Assembly: GCF_026126425.1 (NCBI RefSeq)
Contig: NZ_JAFMPW010000004.1
Span: 236,197 to 300,196 of the forward strand
Length of the DNA stretch: 64,000 nt
Source of the DNA: Muriicola sp. Z0-33
GTDB taxonomy: Bacteria > Bacteroidota > Bacteroidia > Flavobacteriales > Flavobacteriaceae
Reading direction: 5' to 3'
The translations under genes and the position numbers were made by a program. The notes under the pieces are model-generated. The model was not told the DNA's origin and made no database searches. It saw only the letters and a list, made by a program, of their open reading frames with translations. Shown piece after piece: positions 1 to 9,607 of the stretch; the first letter of the stretch is position 1, and each line of letters begins with the position of its first letter.

Positions 1-81
1 GCAACTAATTCAGATGAGCAGATTAACAAAATGCACAATGAAAACAATAAGATTCTAGGCATGCGCTATGGCTTGTATTAA
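1..81 (+). CDS. C-terminal end of a gene cut by the window edge
   Basis: Frame 1 is open from the first base and ends with TAA at 79-81, giving 26 residues ending in KILGMRYGLY. The stop directly abuts the stop codon of the convergent protease gene at 82. The residues are polar and helix-like (rich in N, K, E, Q) and say nothing firm about function. It may equally be a chance open frame, because only 26 codons are visible. Confidence 0.4.
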   Translation, partial: ATNSDEQINKMHNENNKILGMRYGLY

Positions 82-1497
82 TTACTCCTTGGGAATATAT
101 TTACCTTCCTTAATGCGACTTACAAAAAGTGAATTTGCACTCCTTTGAACATTATTGGAGTTAAAATAACCCAATTTCAATTGCCATGGTATCAATTGCT
201 GGCCTGTTGCGCTTTCCAGACTCTGATGAATGAACTTTGCCATTTCAGCGGTGGTAAAGGCGGTACCATAAGATGTTCCATTGGCATCAATATTCAATAC
301 AACTTTCTGATCCGGATTCTCCTCAATGTCAAATGACATACTATACGCCCCAAATGGGGCTGCCAAATCAATGGTCATATCACCAAAATTACCCATCGTC
401 TTAATTACATTGGGTTGCCCTACATAGCCACCAACTCCAATCATATTAGTTTTTTGGATGTTATCCGTTGTATTAAAGCCAGAAGGATAATGATGGTTTT
501 TAGTCATGTTTGAATCCTCACCCTCATTTCCTGAAGAAGTTACCACCACTGTACTCGTCTGTAACTCTTCAATAAGCTTTTTAAAAATTTTCTGACGCTC
601 TAATAATTTCTCACGGTCTGAATCGCTGAAACGTTTAAAATCATATCCAAAACTGGCATTTACTAAATGAATATCTCCATTCTGTTCCTGTATTTCCTTA
701 ATATATGCCAATGAACATACCAGTTTCCAATAGGAACTTTTTCCTTCTTTATCAAATGCTTTAACAGGCAAAATACTATAGTTAATTTGCTGTTCTTCCA
801 ATTCCTTTCTAATGATCTTGGTGACCAACGGTCCGTGCTGATTAAAAGCAGCTGTACTGGCATTACCCAGCTCTTCCACAAAACTCCAGCCACTGATCTC
901 TCCCGGGCATTTCAATCCTGAATTACCTTCTGTACTATACAGGTAAGGTCCACTATTTAAATCGCTGAACATTCCTATACCCGTGTCAACCACTGCTATA
1001 TTAACCTTGGGCGTATTTGGGGAAACTTTAGAGAGGTTTTTAATGTCATTAAGATCTAAAGACGCCATCACTTTCTCATCGATTATAAGGCTATCGACTG
1101 GCGGTAAATAAAAAACAAACTGATTTTCCCCTTCAACCCCTGCTCCACCACCTTTGCCCTTCACGGAACCGATTGCTCCTTCAATATTAACGTTATCATT
1201 GAGCGTTATAAGTTCTATATTCTGACTGCCGCATGAACACTTCCTGATGGGTGTGTCGGGATCAATTTCATCTATGATCGTATCTCTGATATTAGCCCTA
1301 TCTGCAGCTGTAAAATTTTCAGGATACCATACAATGATTTGATTCGACACAATGATTTCCGATTCCCTAAGATGGTTATTGGAATCCTTAGACATTTCTG
1401 TTACGGATACTTCAATAGTCCTGATTAACTTGGATTTGCAATTTGAAACTGAGATTAAAAGGACTAGTACGCAGAAAAATTGGAATAGCTTTCTCAT
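82..1497 (-). CDS. Subtilisin-like (S8 family) serine protease, probable lipoprotein
   Basis: This 471-residue protein has the subtilase catalytic triad in the expected order: Asp171 in VVDTGIG, His221 in QHGPLV and Ser409 in NGTSYGTAF, with the oxyanion Asn324 in SSGNEG. The N-terminus is a hydrophobic signal ending in VSNC, so Cys20 may be lipidated; Asn just before the Cys is unusual for a lipobox. Residues 30-160 look like a prodomain or extra domain and include a CSC pair (87-89) and a glycine-rich stretch near 113-122. It probably cleaves peptides at the cell surface or in the periplasm; the substrate cannot be told. It stands alone, with its stop abutting a convergent gene. The ATG at 1497 is chosen because it gives a full signal peptide. 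Confidence 0.85.
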   Translation of the reverse strand: MRKLFQFFCVLVLLISVSNCKSKLIRTIEVSVTEMSKDSNNHLRESEIIVSNQIIVWYPENFTAADRANIRDTIIDEIDPDTPIRKCSCGSQNIELITLNDNVNIEGAIGSVKGKGGGAGVEGENQFVFYLPPVDSLIIDEKVMASLDLNDIKNLSKVSPNTPKVNIAVVDTGIGMFSDLNSGPYLYSTEGNSGLKCPGEISGWSFVEELGNASTAAFNQHGPLVTKIIRKELEEQQINYSILPVKAFDKEGKSSYWKLVCSLAYIKEIQEQNGDIHLVNASFGYDFKRFSDSDREKLLERQKIFKKLIEELQTSTVVVTSSGNEGEDSNMTKNHHYPSGFNTTDNIQKTNMIGVGGYVGQPNVIKTMGNFGDMTIDLAAPFGAYSMSFDIEENPDQKVVLNIDANGTSYGTAFTTAEMAKFIHQSLESATGQQLIPWQLKLGYFNSNNVQRSANSLFVSRIKEGKYIPKE

Positions 1498-1718
1498 CTG
1501 ATTAGTTTTTATGATTTATCTGTTAGCCTGTATAAAAGTCACTAAGGTTAACACTACAAATAGATAACCTTGTAATTTGGGGGGAAAGGGGGAGGAAGTC
1601 AGAAAAAGATGATTAAGGATTAAACTAAAGATACAAAAAAATGCTAACATTAATTTTAAGTATCTATATAATAGGTATTTAGAGTTATTATATACTTTAT
1701 ACAGGTGATTGAAAAAAC

Positions 1719-1749
1719 AAAAAGCCGAAGTCATAAACTTCGGCTTTTT
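1719..1749 (-). terminator. Rho-independent terminator after the methyltransferase gene
   Basis: A perfect inverted repeat (AAGCCGAAGT, loop CATAA, ACTTCGGCTT) is flanked by A and T runs. It lies 24 bases past the methyltransferase stop. The symmetric flanks would let it act in both directions. The rest of 1498-1772 shows no gene I can support. Confidence 0.85.
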
Positions 1750-1772
1750 CGAATCAGATCGAAAGAAACGCT

Positions 1773-2852
1773 TTACGGACGCGCTTCCAATATTAAATTA
1801 AAAGGCGTTTCTGTCGCCCTTCTGAATCTTGTAAATCCGCCATTCATCGCAACCTCCTTTAAGCGACGTTCTCCGGCTTGAGCTCCCAGGGCCAATCCAA
1901 CTTCCTGGCTTAAAGAACTTGGGGTACAAAGCATGGTGGAAAACGAATAAAACGCTCTTCCAACCGGATTCATATTTTCTGTCAGTGTATCATTTGCAAA
2001 GGGCTCTACCATAAGGCAGGTACCTTCCGGTTTTAAAGCCGCTTTGACATGTGCACAGGCTCCAACAGGGTCTCCCATATCGTGCAGGCAATCAAAAAAT
2101 GCTATTAAATCATAATCCTTGCCCGGAAAATCCTTGGCTGTGGCCACTTTAAAAGACACATTTTTTAATCCTGATTTCTTAGCCTCCTCAGCGGCATGAT
2201 TCACTGAACCCTCATGAAAATCAAACCCTATAAATTCTGAATTCGGGAAGGCCTCGGCCATGATCATTGTAGATGCGCCATGGCCACATCCTACATCCGC
2301 AACTTTAGCACCTTTTTCCAATTTCTCTACCACCCCGTGCAATGCCGGTAGCCAGTTCTGAACCAGATTAGTGCTGTACGAAGGCCTGAAGAATTTTTCA
2401 GTTCCACAGAATAAACAGCTGTGATGGTCTCCCCAGGAAACACCTTCACCCGAAGAAAAGGCTTTTTCCATAATTTCTTCGTCATGATACATTGAAGAAA
2501 TAGCGTAAAAAGCCCCGGTCATCAATACCGGGCTATCCGGGTTACTAAAAACCATTGATTGTTCAGGGCTCATAGAAAACTGATTGCTATGTGCATTGTA
2601 TTCTATGTAACCAGATGCGGCATTAGCTGCCAGCCATTCCCTAACATATCTTTCGGCAGTTCCTGTTGCATCGGCCAATTGTTTGGACCCTAATGGCCCA
2701 TATTGCTCTAGTGCCTTATATAATCCCAACCGATCTCCCAAAATAATGAGAGGACCAATAGCGGCTGCTCCCATTTCCGTAACCATTTTACCCAGGAGGG
2801 CATGTAATTTCTCTTCGTTCACCTGTGGCGACTCTTGTTCATTTACTTCCAT
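1773..2852 (-). CDS. SAM-dependent class I methyltransferase with N-terminal winged helix
   Basis: The 359-residue protein has an N-terminal winged-helix dimerisation domain (about 15-90, with GTAERYVREWLAA) followed by a Rossmann methyltransferase fold. SAM motif I is VADVGCGHGAS at about 188-198, followed by an acidic strand end (FIGFD) and the FFDCLHDMGDP loop. The architecture matches a widespread family found in mycobacteria, proteobacteria and animals, whose substrate is not generally known. It is a single gene with its own terminator. The ATG at 2852 starts the conserved domain after only about 15 residues. Substrate assignment is not possible from the sequence. Confidence 0.85.
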   Translation of the reverse strand: MEVNEQESPQVNEEKLHALLGKMVTEMGAAAIGPLIILGDRLGLYKALEQYGPLGSKQLADATGTAERYVREWLAANAASGYIEYNAHSNQFSMSPEQSMVFSNPDSPVLMTGAFYAISSMYHDEEIMEKAFSSGEGVSWGDHHSCLFCGTEKFFRPSYSTNLVQNWLPALHGVVEKLEKGAKVADVGCGHGASTMIMAEAFPNSEFIGFDFHEGSVNHAAEEAKKSGLKNVSFKVATAKDFPGKDYDLIAFFDCLHDMGDPVGACAHVKAALKPEGTCLMVEPFANDTLTENMNPVGRAFYSFSTMLCTPSSLSQEVGLALGAQAGERRLKEVAMNGGFTRFRRATETPFNLILEARP

Positions 2853-3105
2853 AATTTTTCGTTTATCAGATTAATATTAGTTGTTTTTTAAGCTGAGGGG
2901 CTGTAATTGGTCCTTATACAATATTCCATACCGTATTTTCTACAAAGACAAAAGAATACTTAAGGGGGAATTAAGAAACTCCTGTACTTAGTATGGGGAG
3001 TTTTTTGGGGGGAAGTCTCTTAAGTTAAGGAAAAAAGAAAGACTAAGCAACTGAATATCAAACTTTTACTTTCTTGTTAATTTGCGGATAAATAGACAAT
3101 TAATT

Positions 3106-4440
3106 CTAATTTTCCATACGTTCAGAAAACTTTAAAGGCACTTCCCGGGGTTTCAGGGAAATCAGAGGATTAATTGCAACCGTATCTTTTTGGGTGCTAA
3201 TACTATATTTCCGCAACAATAAGGATACCGTAATAATCATTTCGTACATGGCAAAATTATTACCAACGCACATTCTGGGACCAGCACCAAATGGATAGTA
3301 ATAATCTGATAGCCCCTTTTTTGAAATCTGGCTGAAACGTTCAGGAATAAACTCATCTGGTTGTTCCCAAAAGTCAGTATAACGATGAAGTTCAAATATA
3401 GACATTAGAATCATGGTTCCCTTGCTTATGTGCTGCCCGTTGTACTGATCGTCTTCAATGGCTATTCTATCTATGTAATAAGCCGGCGGATAAAGGCGCA
3501 TAGCTTCTTCTATACAACTCTGAACATACGGCAAACCAGCTATGCCGGCCATATCAAAAGAATCATTTGCTATTGTTCTTGAAATTTCTGTATAGGCCTT
3601 TTGCTGCACCCCAGGATGCTTAGCAAGAAAGTAAAGCGCAAAACTTAGGGCATTGGCCGTAGTTTCGTATCCTGCAGTAAACAGAATCAAAACTTCATCA
3701 ATCAACTGTTCTCTGGACATGGGAGTACCATCTTCATATCGGGCAGAAAGTAACATATCTAAAAGGTCGTCTTTTTCTTCACTGGAGGCCTCCCTGTCCT
3801 CTATAATTTTATTGAGTAGTGCCCGGGCCTCATTAGCCTGTCCGATATGTTTGCTGATCTGACCACTGAGTCGGAACCACCACTTTAAATAGGGTTGACG
3901 CATTTCCCTGATCAGCATTTCCTGATTAGAATTGGTAATATGTTTCAGTGTGGCCATGTCCTCCTGAATGTCATTTCTGCTGAATAGTGATTTGGCCACT
4001 ACCTGAAAGGCCAGATCTCCCATCAAGGGAAAAACATCTACCGTACAGTCTGGTTCTATTTTAAGTAATTCTCCTTTTATAGTCTCCTGCATGGTATGAA
4101 TTAGCCCCGCAAGTTTTTTTCTATGAAAAGCCGGTTGTACCATCCTTCTGTGCGTCAGCCAATGATCACCATTTGAAGTAAGGATGCCATGTCCAATATA
4201 TTTAGCAAGATCCACAGTCTGAAGGGGCGACTTATGATAAGATTTGTGTTGTTTTTGCAGCAGATGTTTAATTAGCCCGGGGTTTCTTGTAAAGACCACA
4301 GATTTGCCATTACTTAACTTTACCCTGAAACTATCTCCAAATTTTTGAAAATTCTCTTTGTGAAATGGCAGCGGATTTTTAAGAATGCGTTTTCTGTTGC
4401 GGAATACCTGGTATAATGAAATAGAAGGAAGTCTTTTCAT
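3106..4440 (-). CDS. Cytochrome P450 monooxygenase
   Basis: This 444-residue protein has all the P450 signatures: the I-helix oxygen-binding motif FTAGYETTANAL, the K-helix ExxR motif in EEAMRLYPP, and the heme-binding loop FGAGPRMCVGNNF with the heme thiolate at Cys391. An HWLTHRRMVQPAFH stretch resembles the fatty-acid hydroxylase-like (CYP4/CYP102-related) branch. It has no fused reductase, so it must take electrons from separate partners, and none is encoded nearby. Its ATG shares one base with the ruvB stop (TAATG), which suggests translational coupling. Oxidation of a fatty acid or other hydrophobic substrate is an inference. Confidence 0.92.
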   Translation of the reverse strand: MKRLPSISLYQVFRNRKRILKNPLPFHKENFQKFGDSFRVKLSNGKSVVFTRNPGLIKHLLQKQHKSYHKSPLQTVDLAKYIGHGILTSNGDHWLTHRRMVQPAFHRKKLAGLIHTMQETIKGELLKIEPDCTVDVFPLMGDLAFQVVAKSLFSRNDIQEDMATLKHITNSNQEMLIREMRQPYLKWWFRLSGQISKHIGQANEARALLNKIIEDREASSEEKDDLLDMLLSARYEDGTPMSREQLIDEVLILFTAGYETTANALSFALYFLAKHPGVQQKAYTEISRTIANDSFDMAGIAGLPYVQSCIEEAMRLYPPAYYIDRIAIEDDQYNGQHISKGTMILMSIFELHRYTDFWEQPDEFIPERFSQISKKGLSDYYYPFGAGPRMCVGNNFAMYEMIITVSLLLRKYSISTQKDTVAINPLISLKPREVPLKFSERMEN

Positions 4441-5462
4441 TAAAATAAGCCCGGTTGTTCTCCATCTTTAATTCTGCCAAGATGCTTATAGGCCAGTGCG
4501 GTAACTTCCCTGCCCCTTGGAGTCCTCATTATAAATCCTTGCTGAATTAAAAATGGTTCATAAACCTCTTCTATGGTTTCTGAATTTTCTGAAACAGCAG
4601 TGGCCAGTGTGGATATCCCAACTGGGCCCCCTTTAAATTTATCAATAATTGTAGTTAAAATCTTATTGTCCATTTCATCCAGGCCATGAGCATCAACATT
4701 TAGTGCTTTAAGCCCGTATTTGGAAATTTTCATGTCTATGTTCCCTGTACCTTTAATCTGTGCAAAATCTCGCACTCGCCGTAATAGAGCATTAGATATT
4801 CTGGGGGTACCCCTGCTCCGTCCTGCAATTTCTATGGCAGCCTCTGTAGCGATAGGGACTTTTAAGATTTCGGCACTTCGTTCTACAATAGTAGATAGTA
4901 ATTCCGTACTGTAATATTCCAGTCTGGAAGATATCCCGAAACGAGCTCTCATTGGGGCAGTAAGCAGCCCTGATCTTGTAGTTGCCCCTATAAGTGTAAA
5001 CGGATGCAGATTAATCTGAACAGACCTGGCGTTGGGCCCGGTCTCTATCATGATATCAATTTTGTAATCCTCCATCGCAGAGTAGAGGTACTCTTCTACA
5101 ATTGGACTAAGCCTGTGAATTTCATCTATAAAAAGTACATCGCGTTCTTCGAGATTGGTGAGCAACCCTGCCAGATCTCCGGGTTTGTCCAATACAGGCC
5201 CAGAGGTAATCTTTATACCTACACCAAGTTCGTTGGCCAGAATATGGGCCAGGGTGGTTTTCCCTAAACCCGGAGGACCATGGAATAGTGTATGATCCAA
5301 AGCCTCATTTCTTAGATTGGCGGCCTGTACAAAGATCTTTAAATTTTCCAGAACCTGATCCTGCCCGGCAAAATCATCAAACGAAATGGGTCGCAATGCC
5401 CTTTCAATGTCCATTTCCTCTTGTGAAAAATTCTCGGCTGTGGGATCCAGATGCTCGTTCAT
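4440..5462 (-). CDS. ruvB: Holliday junction branch migration ATPase RuvB
   Basis: RuvB is the hexameric AAA+ motor that, with RuvA, drives branch migration of Holliday junctions in recombinational repair. The 340 residues show Walker [10 protein letters not shown] (62-70), Walker [11 protein letters not shown], the sensor segment [18 protein letters not shown] and the C-terminal winged helix ([13 protein letters not shown]). Length and the N-terminus MNEHLDPT are typical of flavobacteria. ruvA and ruvC are not in the window. It is the first gene of a two-gene unit with the downstream P450. Confidence 0.97.
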   Translation of the reverse strand: MNEHLDPTAENFSQEEMDIERALRPISFDDFAGQDQVLENLKIFVQAANLRNEALDHTLFHGPPGLGKTTLAHILANELGVGIKITSGPVLDKPGDLAGLLTNLEERDVLFIDEIHRLSPIVEEYLYSAMEDYKIDIMIETGPNARSVQINLHPFTLIGATTRSGLLTAPMRARFGISSRLEYYSTELLSTIVERSAEILKVPIATEAAIEIAGRSRGTPRISNALLRRVRDFAQIKGTGNIDMKISKYGLKALNVDAHGLDEMDNKILTTIIDKFKGGPVGISTLATAVSENSETIEEVYEPFLIQQGFIMRTPRGREVTALAYKHLGRIKDGEQPGLF

Positions 5463-5469
5463 ATCATAA

Positions 5470-5477
5470 CAAAGATA
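5470..5477 (-). promoter_or_regulatory. Candidate -7 promoter box for ruvB-P450
   Basis: On the minus strand the bases read TATCTTTG, an exact match to the Bacteroidota -7 consensus TAnnTTTG. It ends only 7 bases before the ruvB ATG, so the mRNA would have almost no leader. I see no clear -33 TTTG at the right distance, which lowers confidence. Confidence 0.45.
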
Positions 5478-5623
5478 CTAAAAAGTAAAGGTGATATAAT
5501 TTACAGAATTTTAAAACTTGTATAAGATAAGCATGACATTTATCATCTTTTTTAATCTGAATTATTAGCTCCTTTGTACAGTATTAGGAAATAATAGTAA
5601 TTTAATACCAAAAATCAGATAAT

Positions 5624-7225
5624 ATGACAGCTTTTAATCTTCGCAAATACGGAATAGAAACAGAAAAGATATACAGAAACAGTAGTGTTCCTGTCTTATA
5701 TGAACTAGGGTTACGTTTAGAAAAAGGAACTGCCATCTCTGATGTGGGGGCACTAATGACATACTCTGGTGAAAAAACCGGACGTAGTCCAAAGGATAAG
5801 CGTATAGTCAGGCACCCTGATTCAGAAAAAAATATAGATTGGGGCGATATTAATATCGGGCTGGATGAACATACTTTTATGGTGAATCATGAGCGCGCAT
5901 TAGACTATTTAAATGTTTGCGATCACCTTTATGTCGTTGATGCATTTGCAGGATGGGATCCCAAGTACAGAATTAAAACACGAATTATATGTACAAGAGC
6001 GTATCATGCCCTTTTTATGCAGAATATGCTGATTATGCCTACCGCTGAAGAACTGGCAAACTTTGGGGAACCAGATTATGTAGTAATGAATGCTGGCGGA
6101 TTCCCGGCAAACAGATATACATCAGAAATGACTTCCAAGACAAGTATAGATGTAAATCTGGAAAGAAAAGAAATTGTAATTCTGGGGACTCAATACGCCG
6201 GTGAAATGAAAAAAGGCATCTTTGGTATAATGAATTACTTAATGCCACTTGAAGGAGTACTACCAATGCACTGCTCTGCCAATGTTGGGGAAAAAGATGA
6301 TGTAACCATACTGTTTGGGCTATCGGGTACAGGTAAAACTACCTTGAGTGCAGATCCAAAACGAAGATTAATAGGTGATGACGAACATTGCTGGACAGAT
6401 GACGGAACCTTTAATATTGAGGGAGGATGTTATGCAAAAGCAATTGATCTTTCAGAAGAGAATGAACCCGATATTTTCAACGCCATTAAGTTTGGGACTG
6501 TATTAGAAAATGTGGTATATGACAAGGCGACAAGAAAAGTAGATTATACGGATACTTCTATTACTCAGAATACCCGGGCATCTTATCCAATAGAATTTAT
6601 TGATAACACCCAAATACCTTGTATTGCAGGTCATCCGGAAAACATAATCTTCCTTACCTGTGATGCTTTTGGAGTACTTCCTCCTGTAAGCAAATTAAGT
6701 CCGGAACAGGCCAGTTATCATTTTATATCCGGTTATACGGCAAAAGTAGCCGGTACAGAAATGGGAGTTACAGAACCACAGGCTACGTTTAGCGCCTGCT
6801 TTGGAGCAGCTTTTATGATGTGGCACCCCAATAAATATGCAGAATTACTTGCTCAAAAAATTAAAGAGCATAAGGCAACGGCATGGTTGGTAAATACCGG
6901 TTGGACAGGTGGTGCCCATGGTGTAGGTTCCAGAATGAAGTTAAAATACACCAGAGCAATGATTGATGCTATCCATAATAAGGATTTTGAAGGGGTAGAA
7001 TTTGTGGAGGACGATGCCTTTGGATTCCAGATTCCAACAGCATGTCCGAATGTACCTGCCGAGGTGCTTATTCCAAAAAACACCTGGGATGATAAGGAGA
7101 AGTACCATGAGACCAAACAGAAACTTGTGACTCTTTTTAATGAGAATTTCAAAAAATTTGCTGACGATGTAAATTCTGAAATTCTAAACGCAGGACCCAA
7201 GAAAAGTGAGGCTTTAGAAGCTTAA
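5624..7225 (+). CDS. pckA: Phosphoenolpyruvate carboxykinase (ATP)
   Basis: PckA converts oxaloacetate and ATP to phosphoenolpyruvate, CO2 and ADP, the entry step of gluconeogenesis. The 533-residue length is normal for the ATP-dependent family. The kinase P-loop [14 protein letters not shown] lies at about 231-245, followed by the metal-binding LIGDDEHCW and the nucleotide-binding [15 protein letters not shown] near 426. It is transcribed divergently from ruvB and ends in a strong terminator, so it is probably a single-gene unit. No clear -33/-7 pair could be assigned upstream. Confidence 0.97.
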   Translation: MTAFNLRKYGIETEKIYRNSSVPVLYELGLRLEKGTAISDVGALMTYSGEKTGRSPKDKRIVRHPDSEKNIDWGDINIGLDEHTFMVNHERALDYLNVCDHLYVVDAFAGWDPKYRIKTRIICTRAYHALFMQNMLIMPTAEELANFGEPDYVVMNAGGFPANRYTSEMTSKTSIDVNLERKEIVILGTQYAGEMKKGIFGIMNYLMPLEGVLPMHCSANVGEKDDVTILFGLSGTGKTTLSADPKRRLIGDDEHCWTDDGTFNIEGGCYAKAIDLSEENEPDIFNAIKFGTVLENVVYDKATRKVDYTDTSITQNTRASYPIEFIDNTQIPCIAGHPENIIFLTCDAFGVLPPVSKLSPEQASYHFISGYTAKVAGTEMGVTEPQATFSACFGAAFMMWHPNKYAELLAQKIKEHKATAWLVNTGWTGGAHGVGSRMKLKYTRAMIDAIHNKDFEGVEFVEDDAFGFQIPTACPNVPAEVLIPKNTWDDKEKYHETKQKLVTLFNENFKKFADDVNSEILNAGPKKSEALEA

Positions 7226-7244
7226 AACACACATAGGTTGAACG

Positions 7245-7292
7245 GCCTGATGATTAACTGTAATACACCTCAGTTAGCATCAGGCTTTTTTT
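7245..7292 (+). terminator. Rho-independent terminator after pckA
   Basis: The arms GCCTGATGATTAACTG and CAGTTAGCATCAGGC pair with one mismatch around a 10-base loop, followed directly by a run of seven T. It lies 20 bases past the pckA stop. Confidence 0.92.
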
Positions 7293-7342
7293 GATCATAC
7301 CGGAAGTATCGAATTTTAGTGATAAAATTGTATTTTCAACCT

Positions 7343-9607
7343 ATGCAAAAAACCAGTTATTCTACAGGGATACTTCAATACATTCCTTTCTTTTATGTTA
7401 TTTGGGCAGACGACCTCTTATCATTCTCTGAAGTTAGCGTTGTCACTAAATCAATTGAAGAAGACACTTCACTAAGCACAGACGACAAAATCATCTTAAA
7501 GGCCTGGCTAAATAAGGAACAACCTCCTTCAAATCTGGAAATTAAAAATTGGAGGCAAACCATTTCACAGGCTCATATAAAATTGGTTGAAAGTGAGACC
7601 TACCCGCTAGCCAATTTTAGTCAAAAAGTAGTTTGCGCCTATAAAGAAGTTTGCCCTTTTAATACTCATCTAAAAGAAATAGAAGTCAATCTTGGGATAC
7701 AACCCAACCATTACAACCACTTATTTAATGTTGATGTGGCTCAGATGAAAACATCAAATTACTATGATGCCAACGTTATCGATATAATATTTAAAGGAGA
7801 ATACGCCCCTGAAATAGATGCTTTTCGCAGTTTTACAGGAGATGCTATATTTAACTGGGAGATAAACAGAGACAAAAGTGTTTACAGAGAAAAGATTCTA
7901 GAACAGCTTAAATCTCTGGCACAAAAGGGGTACGGGGCAATGGCGTATCCGAAAGAATACGGAGGAACTGACAATATTAACATCTATGGGGCTATTTTCG
8001 AAAACCTGATTTATGTTGATGGGAGTCTGGCAGTGAAATTCGGGGTTCAATTTGGTCTTTTTGGAGGAAGCATCCAAAAATTGGGCACTAAGGCACATCA
8101 TGACAAGTATTTGAAATCGGCAGCGGATGCCAAACTACTGGGATGTTTTGCAATGACAGAAACACGGCATGGATCTAATGTCAGGGGAATTAAAACCACC
8201 GCCACCTACGACAAGGAAACGGATAGTCTGATCATAAATACTCCCGGTATAAATGACAATAAAGAATATATAGGTAATGCCTTGCACAGTACTATTGCAT
8301 CTGTCTTTGCACAACTCATTGTTGATGGCAAAAACCATGGTGTACATGCCGTTCTTGTACCTCTTCGCAATAAAAAACATCAACTGCTACCAGGAATTAC
8401 TATTGAGGATAATGGATACAAATTAGGATTAAATGGAGTGGATAACGGAAAGATATGGTTCAGGCAGGTGAGTGTTCCAAGAGAGAACCTACTGAACAAG
8501 TATGGTGAAATCCGGGATGACGGCAGTTATTTTTCCAATATTAAGAATCCCAATAAACGCTTCTTTACTATGCTTGGCACCCTGGTAGGAGGCAGAATTT
8601 GTGTTGCTAAAGGAGCATTGAGTGGAGCAAAAATGTCATTGGCCATCGCGGTTAATTACGCTTTAGAGCGCAGACAATTCAATGACAGCATTAAGGTGCA
8701 GGAAGATTTAATAATGGACTATCCATCTCATCAATTGCGCTTAACTCCGGCAATAGCCAGTTGTTATGTTTATCAGGTAGCCTTAGATCAGTTAATGGAA
8801 GATTACAGTAATGATACTAATAGCGATAAACGAAAAATTGAGACTCAGGTTGCCGGTTTAAAATCTGTGATCACCAACTTCTCTAATGCCACTATTCAGG
8901 AATGCAGAGAAGCGTGTGGGGGTAAAGGTTATTTATTGGAAAACAGGATCGCTGATCTCAAGGGCGATGTTGATATATTTACAACCTTCGAAGGCGACAA
9001 TACAGTGCTTATGCAATTAGCTGCCAAAGGTATTTTGTCCGATTTTAAATCGGAATTCAACAGTGCAGGATTCGCCTCGGTGCTAAAATTAGTTGGCACT
9101 CAGTTGAGCGACAAACTAACGGCAATAAATCCTTTGTATTCCAATAAGATAGATAAAGACCATTTATACAATCCTAAATTTCACCAACACGCTTTCGACT
9201 ACCGTACCCGAAGGCTTACCTATACGCTGGCAATGCGAATTAGGGGTTACATAAAGAAAGGAATCCCTTCATATCAGTCGTTCCTGAAAGTCCAGACCCA
9301 TTTATTGGCTTTGGCGCATGCATATAGCATTGAACTCGCATATAAAAAATTCTGTGATTTCAGTAAGACTATTGAAGATGAAAAACACAGACTTTTGTTC
9401 CAAAAGGTAGGTGCTTTGTACGCTCTTTCTGAAATAAGAAGTGATGCTAAATGGTACTTAGAACATGGATATATCGGGGGAACAAAATCCAAAGCAATTA
9501 GACAAAGGGTGGAACGGCTCTGCTCCGAACTCCGTCCTCATATAAAAGTATTGGTAGAAGGATTCGGAATACCGCAAGAACTCCTTACTGCCCCAATAAG
9601 TAATTAG
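7343..9607 (+). CDS. Acyl-CoA oxidase / acyl-CoA dehydrogenase-like flavoprotein
   Basis: This long (754-residue) member of the acyl-CoA dehydrogenase superfamily resembles peroxisomal acyl-CoA oxidases. The middle domain has FAMTETRHGSNVRG, the FAD/substrate signature of the oxidase branch, and the C-terminal helical part has CGGKGYLLENRI followed by FEGDNTVLMQL. It would introduce the first double bond in fatty acyl-CoA during beta-oxidation, with FAD as cofactor. I chose the ATG at 7343 because the upstream extension to a GTG at 7319 adds only eight unremarkable residues. Its stop overlaps the stop of the convergent DUF2807 gene by four bases. Whether it acts as an oxidase or a dehydrogenase cannot be told. 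Confidence 0.88.
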   Translation: MQKTSYSTGILQYIPFFYVIWADDLLSFSEVSVVTKSIEEDTSLSTDDKIILKAWLNKEQPPSNLEIKNWRQTISQAHIKLVESETYPLANFSQKVVCAYKEVCPFNTHLKEIEVNLGIQPNHYNHLFNVDVAQMKTSNYYDANVIDIIFKGEYAPEIDAFRSFTGDAIFNWEINRDKSVYREKILEQLKSLAQKGYGAMAYPKEYGGTDNINIYGAIFENLIYVDGSLAVKFGVQFGLFGGSIQKLGTKAHHDKYLKSAADAKLLGCFAMTETRHGSNVRGIKTTATYDKETDSLIINTPGINDNKEYIGNALHSTIASVFAQLIVDGKNHGVHAVLVPLRNKKHQLLPGITIEDNGYKLGLNGVDNGKIWFRQVSVPRENLLNKYGEIRDDGSYFSNIKNPNKRFFTMLGTLVGGRICVAKGALSGAKMSLAIAVNYALERRQFNDSIKVQEDLIMDYPSHQLRLTPAIASCYVYQVALDQLMEDYSNDTNSDKRKIETQVAGLKSVITNFSNATIQECREACGGKGYLLENRIADLKGDVDIFTTFEGDNTVLMQLAAKGILSDFKSEFNSAGFASVLKLVGTQLSDKLTAINPLYSNKIDKDHLYNPKFHQHAFDYRTRRLTYTLAMRIRGYIKKGIPSYQSFLKVQTHLLALAHAYSIELAYKKFCDFSKTIEDEKHRLLFQKVGALYALSEIRSDAKWYLEHGYIGGTKSKAIRQRVERLCSELRPHIKVLVEGFGIPQELLTAPISN

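Noticed and set aside
1516..1734. Open frame of 72 codons on the minus strand between the protease and methyltransferase genes
   Set aside because: It runs through a terminator and AT-rich DNA, has no start context, no motif and a hydrophobic composition expected from T-rich sequence.
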